Shown here: piece after piece, positions 1-7,371 of the stretch
How positions within the stretch are numbered: the stretch's first letter is position 1
How the letters are laid out: each line of letters opens with the position of its first letter
NCBI GenBank assembly: GCA_022616475.1
Contig: JAKEEP010000088.1
Location: forward strand, 1-32,698
Source of the DNA: Phycisphaerales bacterium
GTDB taxonomy: Bacteria > Planctomycetota > Phycisphaerae > Phycisphaerales > SM1A02
Length of the DNA stretch: 32,698 nucleotides
Direction of reading: 5' to 3'
The notes under the pieces: generated by a model
Told to the model about the DNA's origin: nothing
The model's input: the letters and a program-made list of their open reading frames with translations, nothing else
Database searches by the model: none
Position numbers and translations under genes: made by a program

Positions 1-2
1 AC

Positions 3-902
3 CGTCTGGTTCATGAAACCGGCCTGAGTGCGTCGGCCCCGTTTCCCCGGCTTTACGGCGCCGACGGCCGGGCTTTGGTGCCGCCGCTCAGCGATGATCC
101 AGATGCACGGCTGCCGCGCGTCATGCTGCCCGAAGCCATCGTGCAGTATCGCGAGCGCTACAACGGGTTCAATCCGTTTGTCGCCAACCCGATACCGACA
201 ACCGGCTATCCCTTCGGCCCGAATTACTCAGGGTTCCCGTCGAGTTCCTCAGACCGAATCGGCCCACGAGGCGTGGCTGCTATCGGCGAGCTGCTGATGC
301 TCAGCCAACCGGGACAGGGATTGGCCGATTCCGGGCTGCCTCCGGTCCAACACGGCTATATCGATCGGGTTGGCACCTTTAACAACTCCGGGGTCGACCG
401 GATCTTCAATCAGCATTGGAAGATCGATCTGGGCGCGGCGGTCGCCTTCGACGAGGATGATCTTGACATCGTCGACCCGCCCGAACTCAATCCGCGCAAG
501 CCGTTCCGCAATGCGACGTCAACGAGCGCTTCCCCATTGCTGCCGCCGCAGGTTTCGATGCGGATCAGCACCGACCGGCAGGACGCGTATTTCCCGGCGC
601 CCTTGCCGCCAACAGGTCATCCGCAGATTCGCCCAGACTTTGTCGCGGGCGACGCCGAGGAGGCGAACATGCTCTTCGCGGGCGTCTCCAACCTGGTGAC
701 GACGCGAAGCGACACGTTCACGGTGTACTTCCGCGTGAGGACGTTCCGCCCCAATGCGACGACCAATCCGCCGGTGTGGGATGCGACCAATCCCGAGTAC
801 ATTCTGGATGACAGCCGCTACGTCATGCTGGTGGATCGATCCGAAGTGAACCGCCCGACCGACAAGCCGAAGATTCTCTATTTTGAAAAGCTGCCAAACT
901 GA
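3..902 (+). CDS. Large unknown protein, C-terminal part (5' end outside window)
   Basis: The frame is open from the first bases of the window to TGA at 900-902, so about 299 C-terminal residues are present and the real start lies upstream; an apparent TTG start near 75 is only internal. The sequence is rich in Pro, Asn and Asp. It ends with a beta-rich stretch in which I can read SNLVTTRSDTFTVYFRVRT followed by DSRYVMLVDRSEVNRP. That ending resembles the C-terminal domain of large pseudopilin or type II secretion-like proteins of planctomycetes and verrucomicrobia (GspK or Verru_Chthon cassette type), but this is only an impression from the 'TTRSDxFTVYFRV' phrase. A strong terminator follows, so this is the last gene of its transcript. 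Function unknown; coding status is clear. Confidence 0.75.
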   Translation, partial: RLVHETGLSASAPFPRLYGADGRALVPPLSDDPDARLPRVMLPEAIVQYRERYNGFNPFVANPIPTTGYPFGPNYSGFPSSSSDRIGPRGVAAIGELLMLSQPGQGLADSGLPPVQHGYIDRVGTFNNSGVDRIFNQHWKIDLGAAVAFDEDDLDIVDPPELNPRKPFRNATSTSASPLLPPQVSMRISTDRQDAYFPAPLPPTGHPQIRPDFVAGDAEEANMLFAGVSNLVTTRSDTFTVYFRVRTFRPNATTNPPVWDATNPEYILDDSRYVMLVDRSEVNRPTDKPKILYFEKLPN

Positions 903-938
903 TTCGATCACAGACAATGAGGAGTTGTTATTGGTAAT

Positions 939-967
939 TGGTCATTCGTAACTGGTCATTCGTAACT
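939..967. repeat. 14-bp direct repeat, two copies
   Basis: The unit TGGTCATTCGTAAC occurs twice back to back and is followed by a further T, in the AT-rich stretch just after the first gene. It is preceded by related words (ATTGGTAATTGG). Similar low-complexity words recur at 7277-7371 and 11059-11124, suggesting one family of intergenic word repeats. Confidence 0.75.
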
Positions 968-988
968 CGAACCTGCTTCGACATTCCA

Positions 989-1036
989 AACCGCGCCCCG
1001 TCACGCTCATCCGCTGTGGGGCGCGGTTGTTTTTTT
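989..1036 (+). terminator. Strong Rho-independent terminator
   Basis: A perfect 11-bp GC-rich stem (AACCGCGCCCC at 989-999 pairing with GGGGCGCGGTT at 1018-1028) closes an 18-nt loop and is followed by a run of seven T at 1030-1036. It lies about 90 bp after the stop of the first gene, which it should terminate. Confidence 0.9.
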
Positions 1037-1148
1037 CTCTGGGCTGCGCGAACGAGTGATGAAGCGCTGAGATCCATTTCTGAGCGCGAGCGCGGAGCAG
1101 TATACTTGTGGCAGGATCGGTGGCAGAGCCTTCGCAAGACGCGCAACA

Positions 1149-2834
1149 ATGCTTCGATGTCGAGTCAATTCGTCGGATCGCGACCATGCCGGGCCGCTCG
1201 GCCTGGTGGGAATCGCTCGGGGGCCAAGAGCAGCGCTTCTCTCGACCCTCACTTTTGTCATTGCGAACACGATCGCATGCAGCGCGTGCCTGGTCTCCTG
1301 CGCCCCTGACCCGATCCAGCGCGCCACCGAATCTGGCGGTCCCGGATCAAGTCCGACCGATCAACCAAATTGGATCACGCAAAGCGACGATTGGTATTCG
1401 CTGACGCTGGCGGCTGCTCGCGCGGGTTGGATGCGCGTGGTCCGCGAGGATGATGGCCATCGTTATCGAACCACGAATGAGATGACCTTGAAGTTCAATC
1501 AGGGGGGAGCGCAGTTCGACATTGATAGCTACGTTGAATGGATTGAGGGTCACGATGGCCAGCCGCTCCGCCTGGTCGTCGCGCGTAAGGACAAGGAGAA
1601 ACTGGCAAGCGTCGATGCCGCCAACGCCTCGGTCTGGGAGAAGACTCGCGACGGCGATCCGCTGGGCCTGCTGACCTCCAAGCGCGCGTGGGAGTTCGAT
1701 GGAACCGAGGTAACCAAGATCGCGTCGCACGGCGAAAGGAAAGTCGTTCGAACCTCGGCTCCCAAGCCGGGCGGGGAGTGGCTCACGCCCGCCGCAACCC
1801 AGGAGTTGATCCGCCGCCGCATCAGCGAGGATGCAGGCGCCATTGAGTACGGCATGATTGATGCACCCGACTCACTGCGATACGTGGGTGTCACAAGCAC
1901 GTTGGTCGGCCGGAGCGAGTTTGGGTTTGATGGAGTGTTGATCCCGGTCACGGTCTGGCGAACGCAAACGTCGATCAATCCTGGGCAAACCATTTCACAC
2001 TATTCGCCAGATGGAAAGCTCATGTCCTCTTCGGTCGATCTCGGAGTCGGCGTGCTCGAAACCCGCCTCTGCAAGAAGGAAGAAGCGCTGTTCGACGCCG
2101 TCGCGGCGCTGCCGGTCAAGCCAACGGCAGTGAAGCCCGACCGGGAGTTGACCGCGACCTCGAGGACGGTTTTTGAAGTGCGGTTGAAGGAAGGGAAGTT
2201 GCCGCAACTGCCCAGCGCCGGCTCGCAAACGGTGGAAATTTCAGCGGACGGGGCTTCAGCGCGAATCACGGTCGTGACCGGGACGAGCTCGGCGGCGACG
2301 AGCGCTGAGCTCGAGGATGTTCGACTTCGGGAGGGCTCGCCGATCGTGGGTTCAGCCGATCCGGTGATCCTGGACTTGGCGGCGCACTCGTTGCGCGAAA
2401 CGGAAGGGATGGACAATCTCGACCTGGCCAAGTCGTCTCGAGCAGTTGTTCATCGGCACTTCGCCCGGAGGATCGCCGACGGCTCGTCGGCACCTGTTCC
2501 GAAAGGGGGCATGCAACTTTTCGATACGGACCTTGAGCGGGCGAAAACGCTCTGCGCCGTGCTGCGAATTCACAGAATTGCGTCTCGCATTGTGAGCGGG
2601 TTGGCCTATGCGGCCCAGCCGAACGGACAGGGTGTGTTTGAGTGGACGATGTGGACGCAAGCGTTGGTGGATGGCCGATGGGTGGACTTGGACCCGACCG
2701 GCCTCGATCAGTTCAACGGTGGGCACATTCTCACCGGCTTGGGCAGCTTGAGTGCCATGAGCACCGATCCCGACCCTGTCGGATTCGCCAAACTCTTGTC
2801 TCAGGTCGAGATCAAAGTCGTTTCGCAACAATAG
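1149..2834 (+). CDS. Lipoprotein with degenerate transglutaminase-like domain
   Basis: The 561-residue product starts with a charged stretch, then a hydrophobic segment (TLTFVIANTIACSACLVSC) ending in a lipobox-like Cys near residue 51. An in-frame GTG at 1206 would give a more normal lipoprotein signal peptide and may be the true start; neither start has a clear ribosome binding site. The middle part is an unassigned beta-rich region. Residues about 420-530 follow the plan of the transglutaminase-like family: a helix reading LERAKTLCAVLRIHRIASRI, then VSGLAYA, then WTMWTQALVDGRW and VDLDPTG. Known enzymes carry a Cys-His-Asp triad in GDCxxxA, HxW and DPT. Here the Cys position appears to be Asp (DTDLERA) and the His position Thr or Met, while the Asp of DPT is kept. 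The protein is probably a binding or structural homologue, not a protease or crosslinker. Confidence 0.75.
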   Translation: MLRCRVNSSDRDHAGPLGLVGIARGPRAALLSTLTFVIANTIACSACLVSCAPDPIQRATESGGPGSSPTDQPNWITQSDDWYSLTLAAARAGWMRVVREDDGHRYRTTNEMTLKFNQGGAQFDIDSYVEWIEGHDGQPLRLVVARKDKEKLASVDAANASVWEKTRDGDPLGLLTSKRAWEFDGTEVTKIASHGERKVVRTSAPKPGGEWLTPAATQELIRRRISEDAGAIEYGMIDAPDSLRYVGVTSTLVGRSEFGFDGVLIPVTVWRTQTSINPGQTISHYSPDGKLMSSSVDLGVGVLETRLCKKEEALFDAVAALPVKPTAVKPDRELTATSRTVFEVRLKEGKLPQLPSAGSQTVEISADGASARITVVTGTSSAATSAELEDVRLREGSPIVGSADPVILDLAAHSLRETEGMDNLDLAKSSRAVVHRHFARRIADGSSAPVPKGGMQLFDTDLERAKTLCAVLRIHRIASRIVSGLAYAAQPNGQGVFEWTMWTQALVDGRWVDLDPTGLDQFNGGHILTGLGSLSAMSTDPDPVGFAKLLSQVEIKVVSQQ

Positions 2835-3031
2835 GCGGCCACCAGGCCGCCGATTTCGTCGTGCGACTGAGGCGGCAGAAGGTCTCGCGACCGTTGAGTC
2901 TCGTCAGAAATCTGCTGTATCGTCTTGAACTGGCTGTTGGCGTGGGTTAGATTGAATTGCTCAGCCAGATGGCGCCGACATTCGGCCGTCGAAGGTTGGG
3001 TTGACAAGTCGGATAGCGAGGAGAACAAGAC

Positions 3032-5653
3032 ATGCGTATTCTAATTGGTGGAATTGCAGTGGCGTTGTTGTGCGCGCCTGTAGCGGCAATCGAGATTGAT
3101 CCTGATTGGTCGATCGCTCGAACGTGGAACGAGCAGAACCTCTTCTGCATCCGGCGCAGCACGCCAAGACCTCCCGTGCATGCACGAAATCTCTACCACG
3201 TCAACGCGGCGATGTACGACGCGTGGACGGCGTACTCACCGACGGGACGGGGCGTGTTCTTCACGGAAAAGCACGTGGCGGGAAATCCGGATGGGGCGCG
3301 GCACGTGGCCATATCACATGCGGCATATCGCATTCTGAAGGCCCGCTATGTCGCCGGCAACGGGCCAAACATCGCGCAGATTCAGGCGGACCTCGACGCT
3401 ACGTTTGTTGCGCTTGGATACGATCCGGCTTTCACGAGCACTGTTGGCGACTCGCCTGCAGCAATCGGCAACCGCATCGCGGCGACAATCCTGGCCGCTG
3501 GGCTCCTCGACGGCTCCAACGAACAGAACAACTATGCGCCCAACAATGGCTACGCGCCGGTCAATGATCCGATGCCGTTCAAGATTCCGGGCACCGTGAT
3601 GGACGACCCGAATCGCTGGCAGCCATTGGCCTTCGATTTCCTCGTACTCCAGAACGGCGAGATCATCGGCCAGGCCGTCCAGGTGGTCGTCTGCCCGCAC
3701 TGGAACAATGCCCAGCCGTTTGGCATGAACGACTATGAACGGAACCCGCTGAACAATCTCTATCACGATCAAGGCCCGCCGCCTCTGATTGGCACTCAGG
3801 AGATGCGCGACCAGGCCGTTTCCATGCTGGAGCATTCGGCCATTCTCGATACCGCACAAGGCGTGATGGTCGATGTCAGTCCGACCGCTTGGGCAAATAG
3901 CCCGCTGGGATCGTACGAACAGCCTGGCTATGGGCTCAATCCTGTGACGGGCGAGGCGTACGCGTCGAACGTCGTCAATTTCGCCGACTACGCACGGGTC
4001 AACGCGGAATTCTGGGCCGACGGCGCCGACTCTGAAACGCCGCCCGGGCACTGGCACGTTGTCGCGAACATGGTTGCCGATGATCCGGAATTCGAACACA
4101 AGCTCTATGGCGACGGACCCTCCCTCAATCGGTTGGAGTGGGATGTGAAAATGTATCTTGCCGTTGGCGGAGCCGTTCACGATGCGGCGATCACTTCCTG
4201 GGGCATGAAAGGCGTCTACGACAGCTCTCGGCCGATCTCGTTCGTTCGCTACATGGGCCAATCAGGTCAGTCGTCGGACCCCAAACTCCCCAACTATAGT
4301 CCCAACGGACTGCCGCTGATTCCGGGCCTTGTAGAGATCGTTCAACCTGAAGATGTGCTGCCGGGCGGCGAGTTCGAAGATTTGGCGCAGCTTGTTTACA
4401 TACCCGAGATTGGAGAGCCGATCGGCGTGGACGACCATGTCGGAGACATCGTGGTGAAGTCGTGGTTGGGCGGGTTCTCAGCGGGCACGACGACCGGAAT
4501 TCAAGTCACCGGACCTATCCCTGGACACATCTATCGCACAGATTCGGGGTGGCACATCGGTGACTGGGATCTTGGCATAGATGACACTCCCGGCACCCTC
4601 AACCCTGATTTCGCACCCAAGTCGGTTGTGATCTCTGAAGCCCGCAACGCGCAGCGCGGAGCCGACACCGATGAGTATGTCGAACTCTCGGGCCCTCCCG
4701 GCGCCTCGCTCGATGGCCTTTCGTTTATCGTGATTGGCGATGAGGTCCAGACTGGGGTTCCAAGTCCACAAGGCCGCGTGCAAGTCGAAATCGATCTTAC
4801 CGGCTACTCGATCAATGCCAACGGAACATTCCTGATCGGGCGGAGCACACTCTCTCTGGCGAAAGCCGACATCGTGAATGTTCTGAGCTTGAAGGAGATC
4901 GGCAATACGACGTACGCGCTGGCTCAGGACTTCACCGGCTACCCAGGGCAAGAGCTAGACTTCTTCGAGAATGGCCAGCTTACTGCTACGCCGTGGACCA
5001 GCATCATGGATTCGGTTGGGCTCCGCCGGAACACGAATCCGCAAGGGATCTATTTCGGCGCGCCGACGCTTGGACCGGTGAATTCGCAGACGCAAACATA
5101 CGGCGTCGGCTGGCAGCTTGCCACATACTGGATGACCTATCAAGCCTCGAACTTCGTGAATCCTCCATTCCCGGGTTATACGTCGGGGCACAGCACGTTT
5201 AGCCGATCAGCCGCCGAGGTTCTGACCGGCCTCACCGGAAGCCCGTATTTCCCGGGCGGTTTCCAGACGTACACCATCCCGGCTGGGTGGCTGAAGTTTG
5301 AAAACGGTCCTGAACAGGACCTGGTCTTCAACTGGGTGCGCTACGCCGACTTGGCTGACCAAGCAGGCGAGTCGCGAATTTGGGGCGGCATTCACCCGCC
5401 CGTCGACGACCTACCGGCACGCGTGAGCGGGTACGCGGTCGGACATCGCGCCTTCCAGCGGATTCAGGCCCTGTTCAACGGCTACGCGGTCACGACCGAC
5501 ATCACCGGCGACGGCGTGGTGGACGGGCAGGACCTCCTCGCCCTGGTTGGCTCATGGGGGCCGTGCTTGTCGCCACCGTGTGCCGGAGATTTCAACGGCG
5601 ACGGAGTCGTCAACATCTTCGATCTGTTGCACCTCCTCAACGAATGGGGTTGA
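3032..5653 (+). CDS. Secreted vanadium haloperoxidase/PAP2-family protein with lamin-tail-like insert and dockerin-like tail
   Basis: 873 residues with a clear signal peptide (MRILIGGIAVALLCAPVAA) and a good ribosome binding site (AGGAG, 8 nt before ATG). The three phosphate/vanadate-binding motifs of the vanadium haloperoxidase-acid phosphatase superfamily are present: K393-x6-R400-P401, S718-G-H720, and S781-R782-xxxG-x-H788 with a following Asp. The early phrase HARNLYHVNAAMYDAW is also typical. Between motifs 1 and 2, residues about 530-675 look like a lamin-tail-like beta domain (VVISEARN then DEYVELSGPPG, then LDGLSFIVIGD). The C-terminus has two calcium-loop repeats at about 825-845 and 852-873, each GDGVV...DLL...W, like type I dockerin repeats common in Phycisphaerae. 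Likely role: an exported halide-oxidising or phosphatase-like enzyme anchored or sorted by its tail; substrate unknown. A terminator follows directly. Confidence 0.85.
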   Translation: MRILIGGIAVALLCAPVAAIEIDPDWSIARTWNEQNLFCIRRSTPRPPVHARNLYHVNAAMYDAWTAYSPTGRGVFFTEKHVAGNPDGARHVAISHAAYRILKARYVAGNGPNIAQIQADLDATFVALGYDPAFTSTVGDSPAAIGNRIAATILAAGLLDGSNEQNNYAPNNGYAPVNDPMPFKIPGTVMDDPNRWQPLAFDFLVLQNGEIIGQAVQVVVCPHWNNAQPFGMNDYERNPLNNLYHDQGPPPLIGTQEMRDQAVSMLEHSAILDTAQGVMVDVSPTAWANSPLGSYEQPGYGLNPVTGEAYASNVVNFADYARVNAEFWADGADSETPPGHWHVVANMVADDPEFEHKLYGDGPSLNRLEWDVKMYLAVGGAVHDAAITSWGMKGVYDSSRPISFVRYMGQSGQSSDPKLPNYSPNGLPLIPGLVEIVQPEDVLPGGEFEDLAQLVYIPEIGEPIGVDDHVGDIVVKSWLGGFSAGTTTGIQVTGPIPGHIYRTDSGWHIGDWDLGIDDTPGTLNPDFAPKSVVISEARNAQRGADTDEYVELSGPPGASLDGLSFIVIGDEVQTGVPSPQGRVQVEIDLTGYSINANGTFLIGRSTLSLAKADIVNVLSLKEIGNTTYALAQDFTGYPGQELDFFENGQLTATPWTSIMDSVGLRRNTNPQGIYFGAPTLGPVNSQTQTYGVGWQLATYWMTYQASNFVNPPFPGYTSGHSTFSRSAAEVLTGLTGSPYFPGGFQTYTIPAGWLKFENGPEQDLVFNWVRYADLADQAGESRIWGGIHPPVDDLPARVSGYAVGHRAFQRIQALFNGYAVTTDITGDGVVDGQDLLALVGSWGPCLSPPCAGDFNGDGVVNIFDLLHLLNEWG

Positions 5654-5687
5654 TCGCAGGGCTCGCGTTACCACGTCCAAAGACACG

Positions 5688-5723
5688 GCCCCGCAAGTCC
5701 TTTGACGGCCTGCGGGGCTTTTT
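5688..5723 (+). terminator. Rho-independent terminator after the haloperoxidase gene
   Basis: GCCCCGCA (5688-5695) pairs with TGCGGGGC (5711-5718) and is followed at once by five T. It lies 35 bp after the stop codon of the preceding plus-strand gene and just before the 3' end of the opposing tRNA gene. Confidence 0.9.
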
Positions 5724-5729
5724 GTTGAG

Positions 5730-5803
<74 letters not shown>

Positions 5804-5847
5804 ATCATTCCATTGTCTGCGGTCCGCGGCCTGTCGCCGCGGCAGCC

Positions 5848-5873
5848 GCCCCATCGAGCTGAGCTACGCCCCG
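5848..5873 (-). pseudogene. Truncated tRNA copy (5' acceptor strand and D arm only)
   Basis: Seventy bases upstream of the tRNA-Pro start, the minus strand repeats its first 17 bases exactly (CGGGGCGTAGCTCAGCT) and continues through a D arm that can still pair (GCTC with GGGC). It then breaks off into a GC-rich palindrome (CCGCGG...CCGCGG, about 5825-5842). No anticodon arm follows. It looks like the remnant of a tandem tRNA duplication or a recombination scar. Confidence 0.75.
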
Positions 5874-5920
5874 CGATGGGCAACAGTATAGGGCTGCCGG
5901 TATGAACGCGGCGCGGCGCG

Positions 5921-6226
5921 TCACGGCTCGCGCCGAACAACGTAGTACTTGCGCACTTCCTTGCGCGAAGCGCCGCCAAACAAGGTCCCCAAATCGGCCA
6001 ACACAGCAATGACCACGACCACCAGGCCGATGCCCTGGATCGATCCGTTGCCGTAATGCCAGGCCCACGCGTAGGCCAGCGTGGTAAACGGCATGAAAAT
6101 GAACCCCAGCACCGGCCAGATCGTCGTCTGGTAGGCTTGCTGCAGATATGGCGGGTTCAAGAGATAGAGAAGAACCAGGGCGATCCGCGGGAAGAACAGA
6201 GCCAGGCATCCAAGCAGGCAGGGCAT
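5921..6226 (-). CDS. Small multi-pass membrane protein, unknown function
   Basis: 101 residues. Three hydrophobic segments can be read: the N-terminus (CLLGCLALFFPRIALVLLYL), the middle (IWPVLGFIFMPFTTLAYAWAW), and GIGLVVVVIAVLADLG, with a basic C-terminal tail (RKEVRKYYVVRREP). The organisation, including 'FPRIALVLLYL' and 'WPVLGFIFMPFTTLAYAW', matches conserved hypothetical membrane proteins I have seen in several phyla, but no function is known to me. It is divergent from nuoA, with about 93 bp between their starts. The ATG at 6224-6226 is the first start in frame before the first membrane segment. Confidence 0.7.
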   Translation of the reverse strand: MPCLLGCLALFFPRIALVLLYLLNPPYLQQAYQTTIWPVLGFIFMPFTTLAYAWAWHYGNGSIQGIGLVVVVIAVLADLGTLFGGASRKEVRKYYVVRREP

Positions 6227-6319
6227 GAGCGTATTGTGATCGTCGAGCGACCTTGAGGCAAATCGGGCGGCCGATTATGCTGCCACGCTCGTTGGCTTGG
6301 CATTTGGAGCGTGTTTGAC

Positions 6320-6706
6320 ATGCTGGCTGTCGATCTCAACGCCTATATCCCGGTGGGCATCCTCGTGCTGATGGCGATCATTTTTGTGATCGTCAACCTG
6401 GCGGCCACGCACGTGCTTGGCCCCAAGCGGCACGGGGCTGAGAAAGACATCGCCTATGAATCGGGCATGAACCCGATCGGCACCGCGCGGAAGCGATTCA
6501 ACGTGCGCTTCTACATCCTGGCCATGACGTTTCTGGTGTTTGACGTCGAGATCATCTTTCTCTATCCGTGGGCGGTAACGTTCACGAAGCTAGCGCCGCA
6601 AAGCGATGAAGCGACGCTGTTCCTGGGCCGCATCATGTTCTTTATTGCCACGTCGATCCTGGCGTATATCTACGCGTGGCGCAAGGGCGTATTTCGCTGG
6701 GACTGA
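6320..6706 (+). CDS. nuoA: NADH-quinone oxidoreductase subunit A
   Basis: 128 residues from the ATG at 6320, which has GGAG ten bases upstream; a GTG three codons earlier (6311) is too close to that site. NuoA is a small membrane subunit of respiratory complex I, helping form the junction between the quinone site and the proton-pumping arm. Three membrane helices are visible (YIPVGILVLMAIIFVIVNL; FYILAMTFLVFDVEIIFLY; LGRIMFFIATSILAYIYAW). The family signature is intact: YESGMNPIG, then RFNVRFYILAM and FDVEIIFLYPW. Length is normal. Unusually, no nuoB or other complex I gene follows: the next 665 bp are non-coding and the next gene is on the opposite strand. Confidence 0.93.
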   Translation: MLAVDLNAYIPVGILVLMAIIFVIVNLAATHVLGPKRHGAEKDIAYESGMNPIGTARKRFNVRFYILAMTFLVFDVEIIFLYPWAVTFTKLAPQSDEATLFLGRIMFFIATSILAYIYAWRKGVFRWD

Positions 6707-6821
6707 GGCAATTTACGATTTCAGATTTCAGATTTACGATTCTTCAGGCGCGACTCCAACGGTGAACGGTGACGGGCCAAACAATCGAAATCGTAAATCC
6801 AAAATCGTAAATCAATAAAAT
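6707..6821. repeat. AT-rich word repeats after nuoA
   Basis: This stretch is built from repeated words such as TTTACGATT, ATTTCAGATT and AATCGTAAATC, present in both direct and inverted forms (for example ATTTACGATT near 6730 and AATCGTAAAT near 6788 and 6804). It is far lower in GC than its surroundings. The words resemble dispersed intergenic repeats commonly seen in planctomycete genomes. Short ORFs in it are low-complexity and not credible genes. Confidence 0.65.
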
Positions 6822-6852
6822 CCCCGAAGCAGTGGTGGGGACCGCTTCGGGG
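6822..6852 (-). terminator. Probable terminator of the nrdJ transcript
   Basis: CCCCGAAGC (6822-6830) pairs perfectly with GCTTCGGGG (6844-6852) around a 13-nt loop. On the minus strand the hairpin is followed by ATTTTATTGATTT, a T-rich tail; on the plus strand it is followed by purines. It would therefore serve minus-strand transcription, giving nrdJ a 3' untranslated region of about 520 nt. Confidence 0.6.
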
Positions 6853-7371
6853 GGAAGGGAAGGAAGAAGCCGTGATGCTCAGCAGCGTGGTGGCGCCGCG
6901 AGCGGGCTTCCCCAGATCTGTTGGCCGCCGACGTCCGGCGGTCCTTGTTGAACCAAACAAAATGCGATGGGCAGCGATCGCCTTGGAGCTAGCCTCCCTG
7001 CGGTTGAGATTCGGCTTCCCGAATCATCAATGAACTGCAGGGGGTTGGGATCACTCGTGTCCTTGTTTTCCCAACCGTGCAAGTTCATCCATCCACTCGC
7101 CGACCGTTGGAATCTCCGTTCCGTGCCTGCTGCCCATCGCCGAGAACGAAGCGGACCGCCGGAGCATGCGGCCGCCGCGTCCCGTTTTGAGGCGACAAGT
7201 CTGAACAACGAGCAAGCATCTTTCGCAGCTGGGCTCGTCGTCATTCTTCCTCCATGCGCCTCGTGCATAACAAAGTTCCGAGTTCTGAGTTCTGAGTTCC
7301 GAGTTATTGGTTCTTGGTTATTGGTATTGGTTTGCGCTATCGACCAACAACGAACGACGAACAACGAACGA
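6853..7371. other. Non-coding stretch between nuoA and nrdJ
   Basis: I see no convincing gene in these 519 bp. ORFs on both strands run through it, but they are Ser/Arg-rich, lack family features and cross the repeats. Near 6921-6941 there is a GC-rich palindrome (CCGCCG-ACGT-CCGGCGG). From 7277 to 7371 the sequence dissolves into word repeats (GAGTTCTGAGTTCTGAGTTC, then TTGGTTATTGG, then ACGAACAACGAACGAC). The stretch is probably the 3' untranslated region of nrdJ plus repeat debris. Confidence 0.5.

Noticed and set aside
3314-4261. A 315-aa minus-strand ORF inside the haloperoxidase gene
   Set aside because: The plus strand carries a conserved enzyme with signal peptide and motifs; the minus frame is a composition artefact.
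5848-5873. Attachment site of an integrated element at tRNA-Pro
   Set aside because: The repeated part is the 5' end of the tRNA, only 70 bp away, and no integrase or foreign genes lie between the copies.
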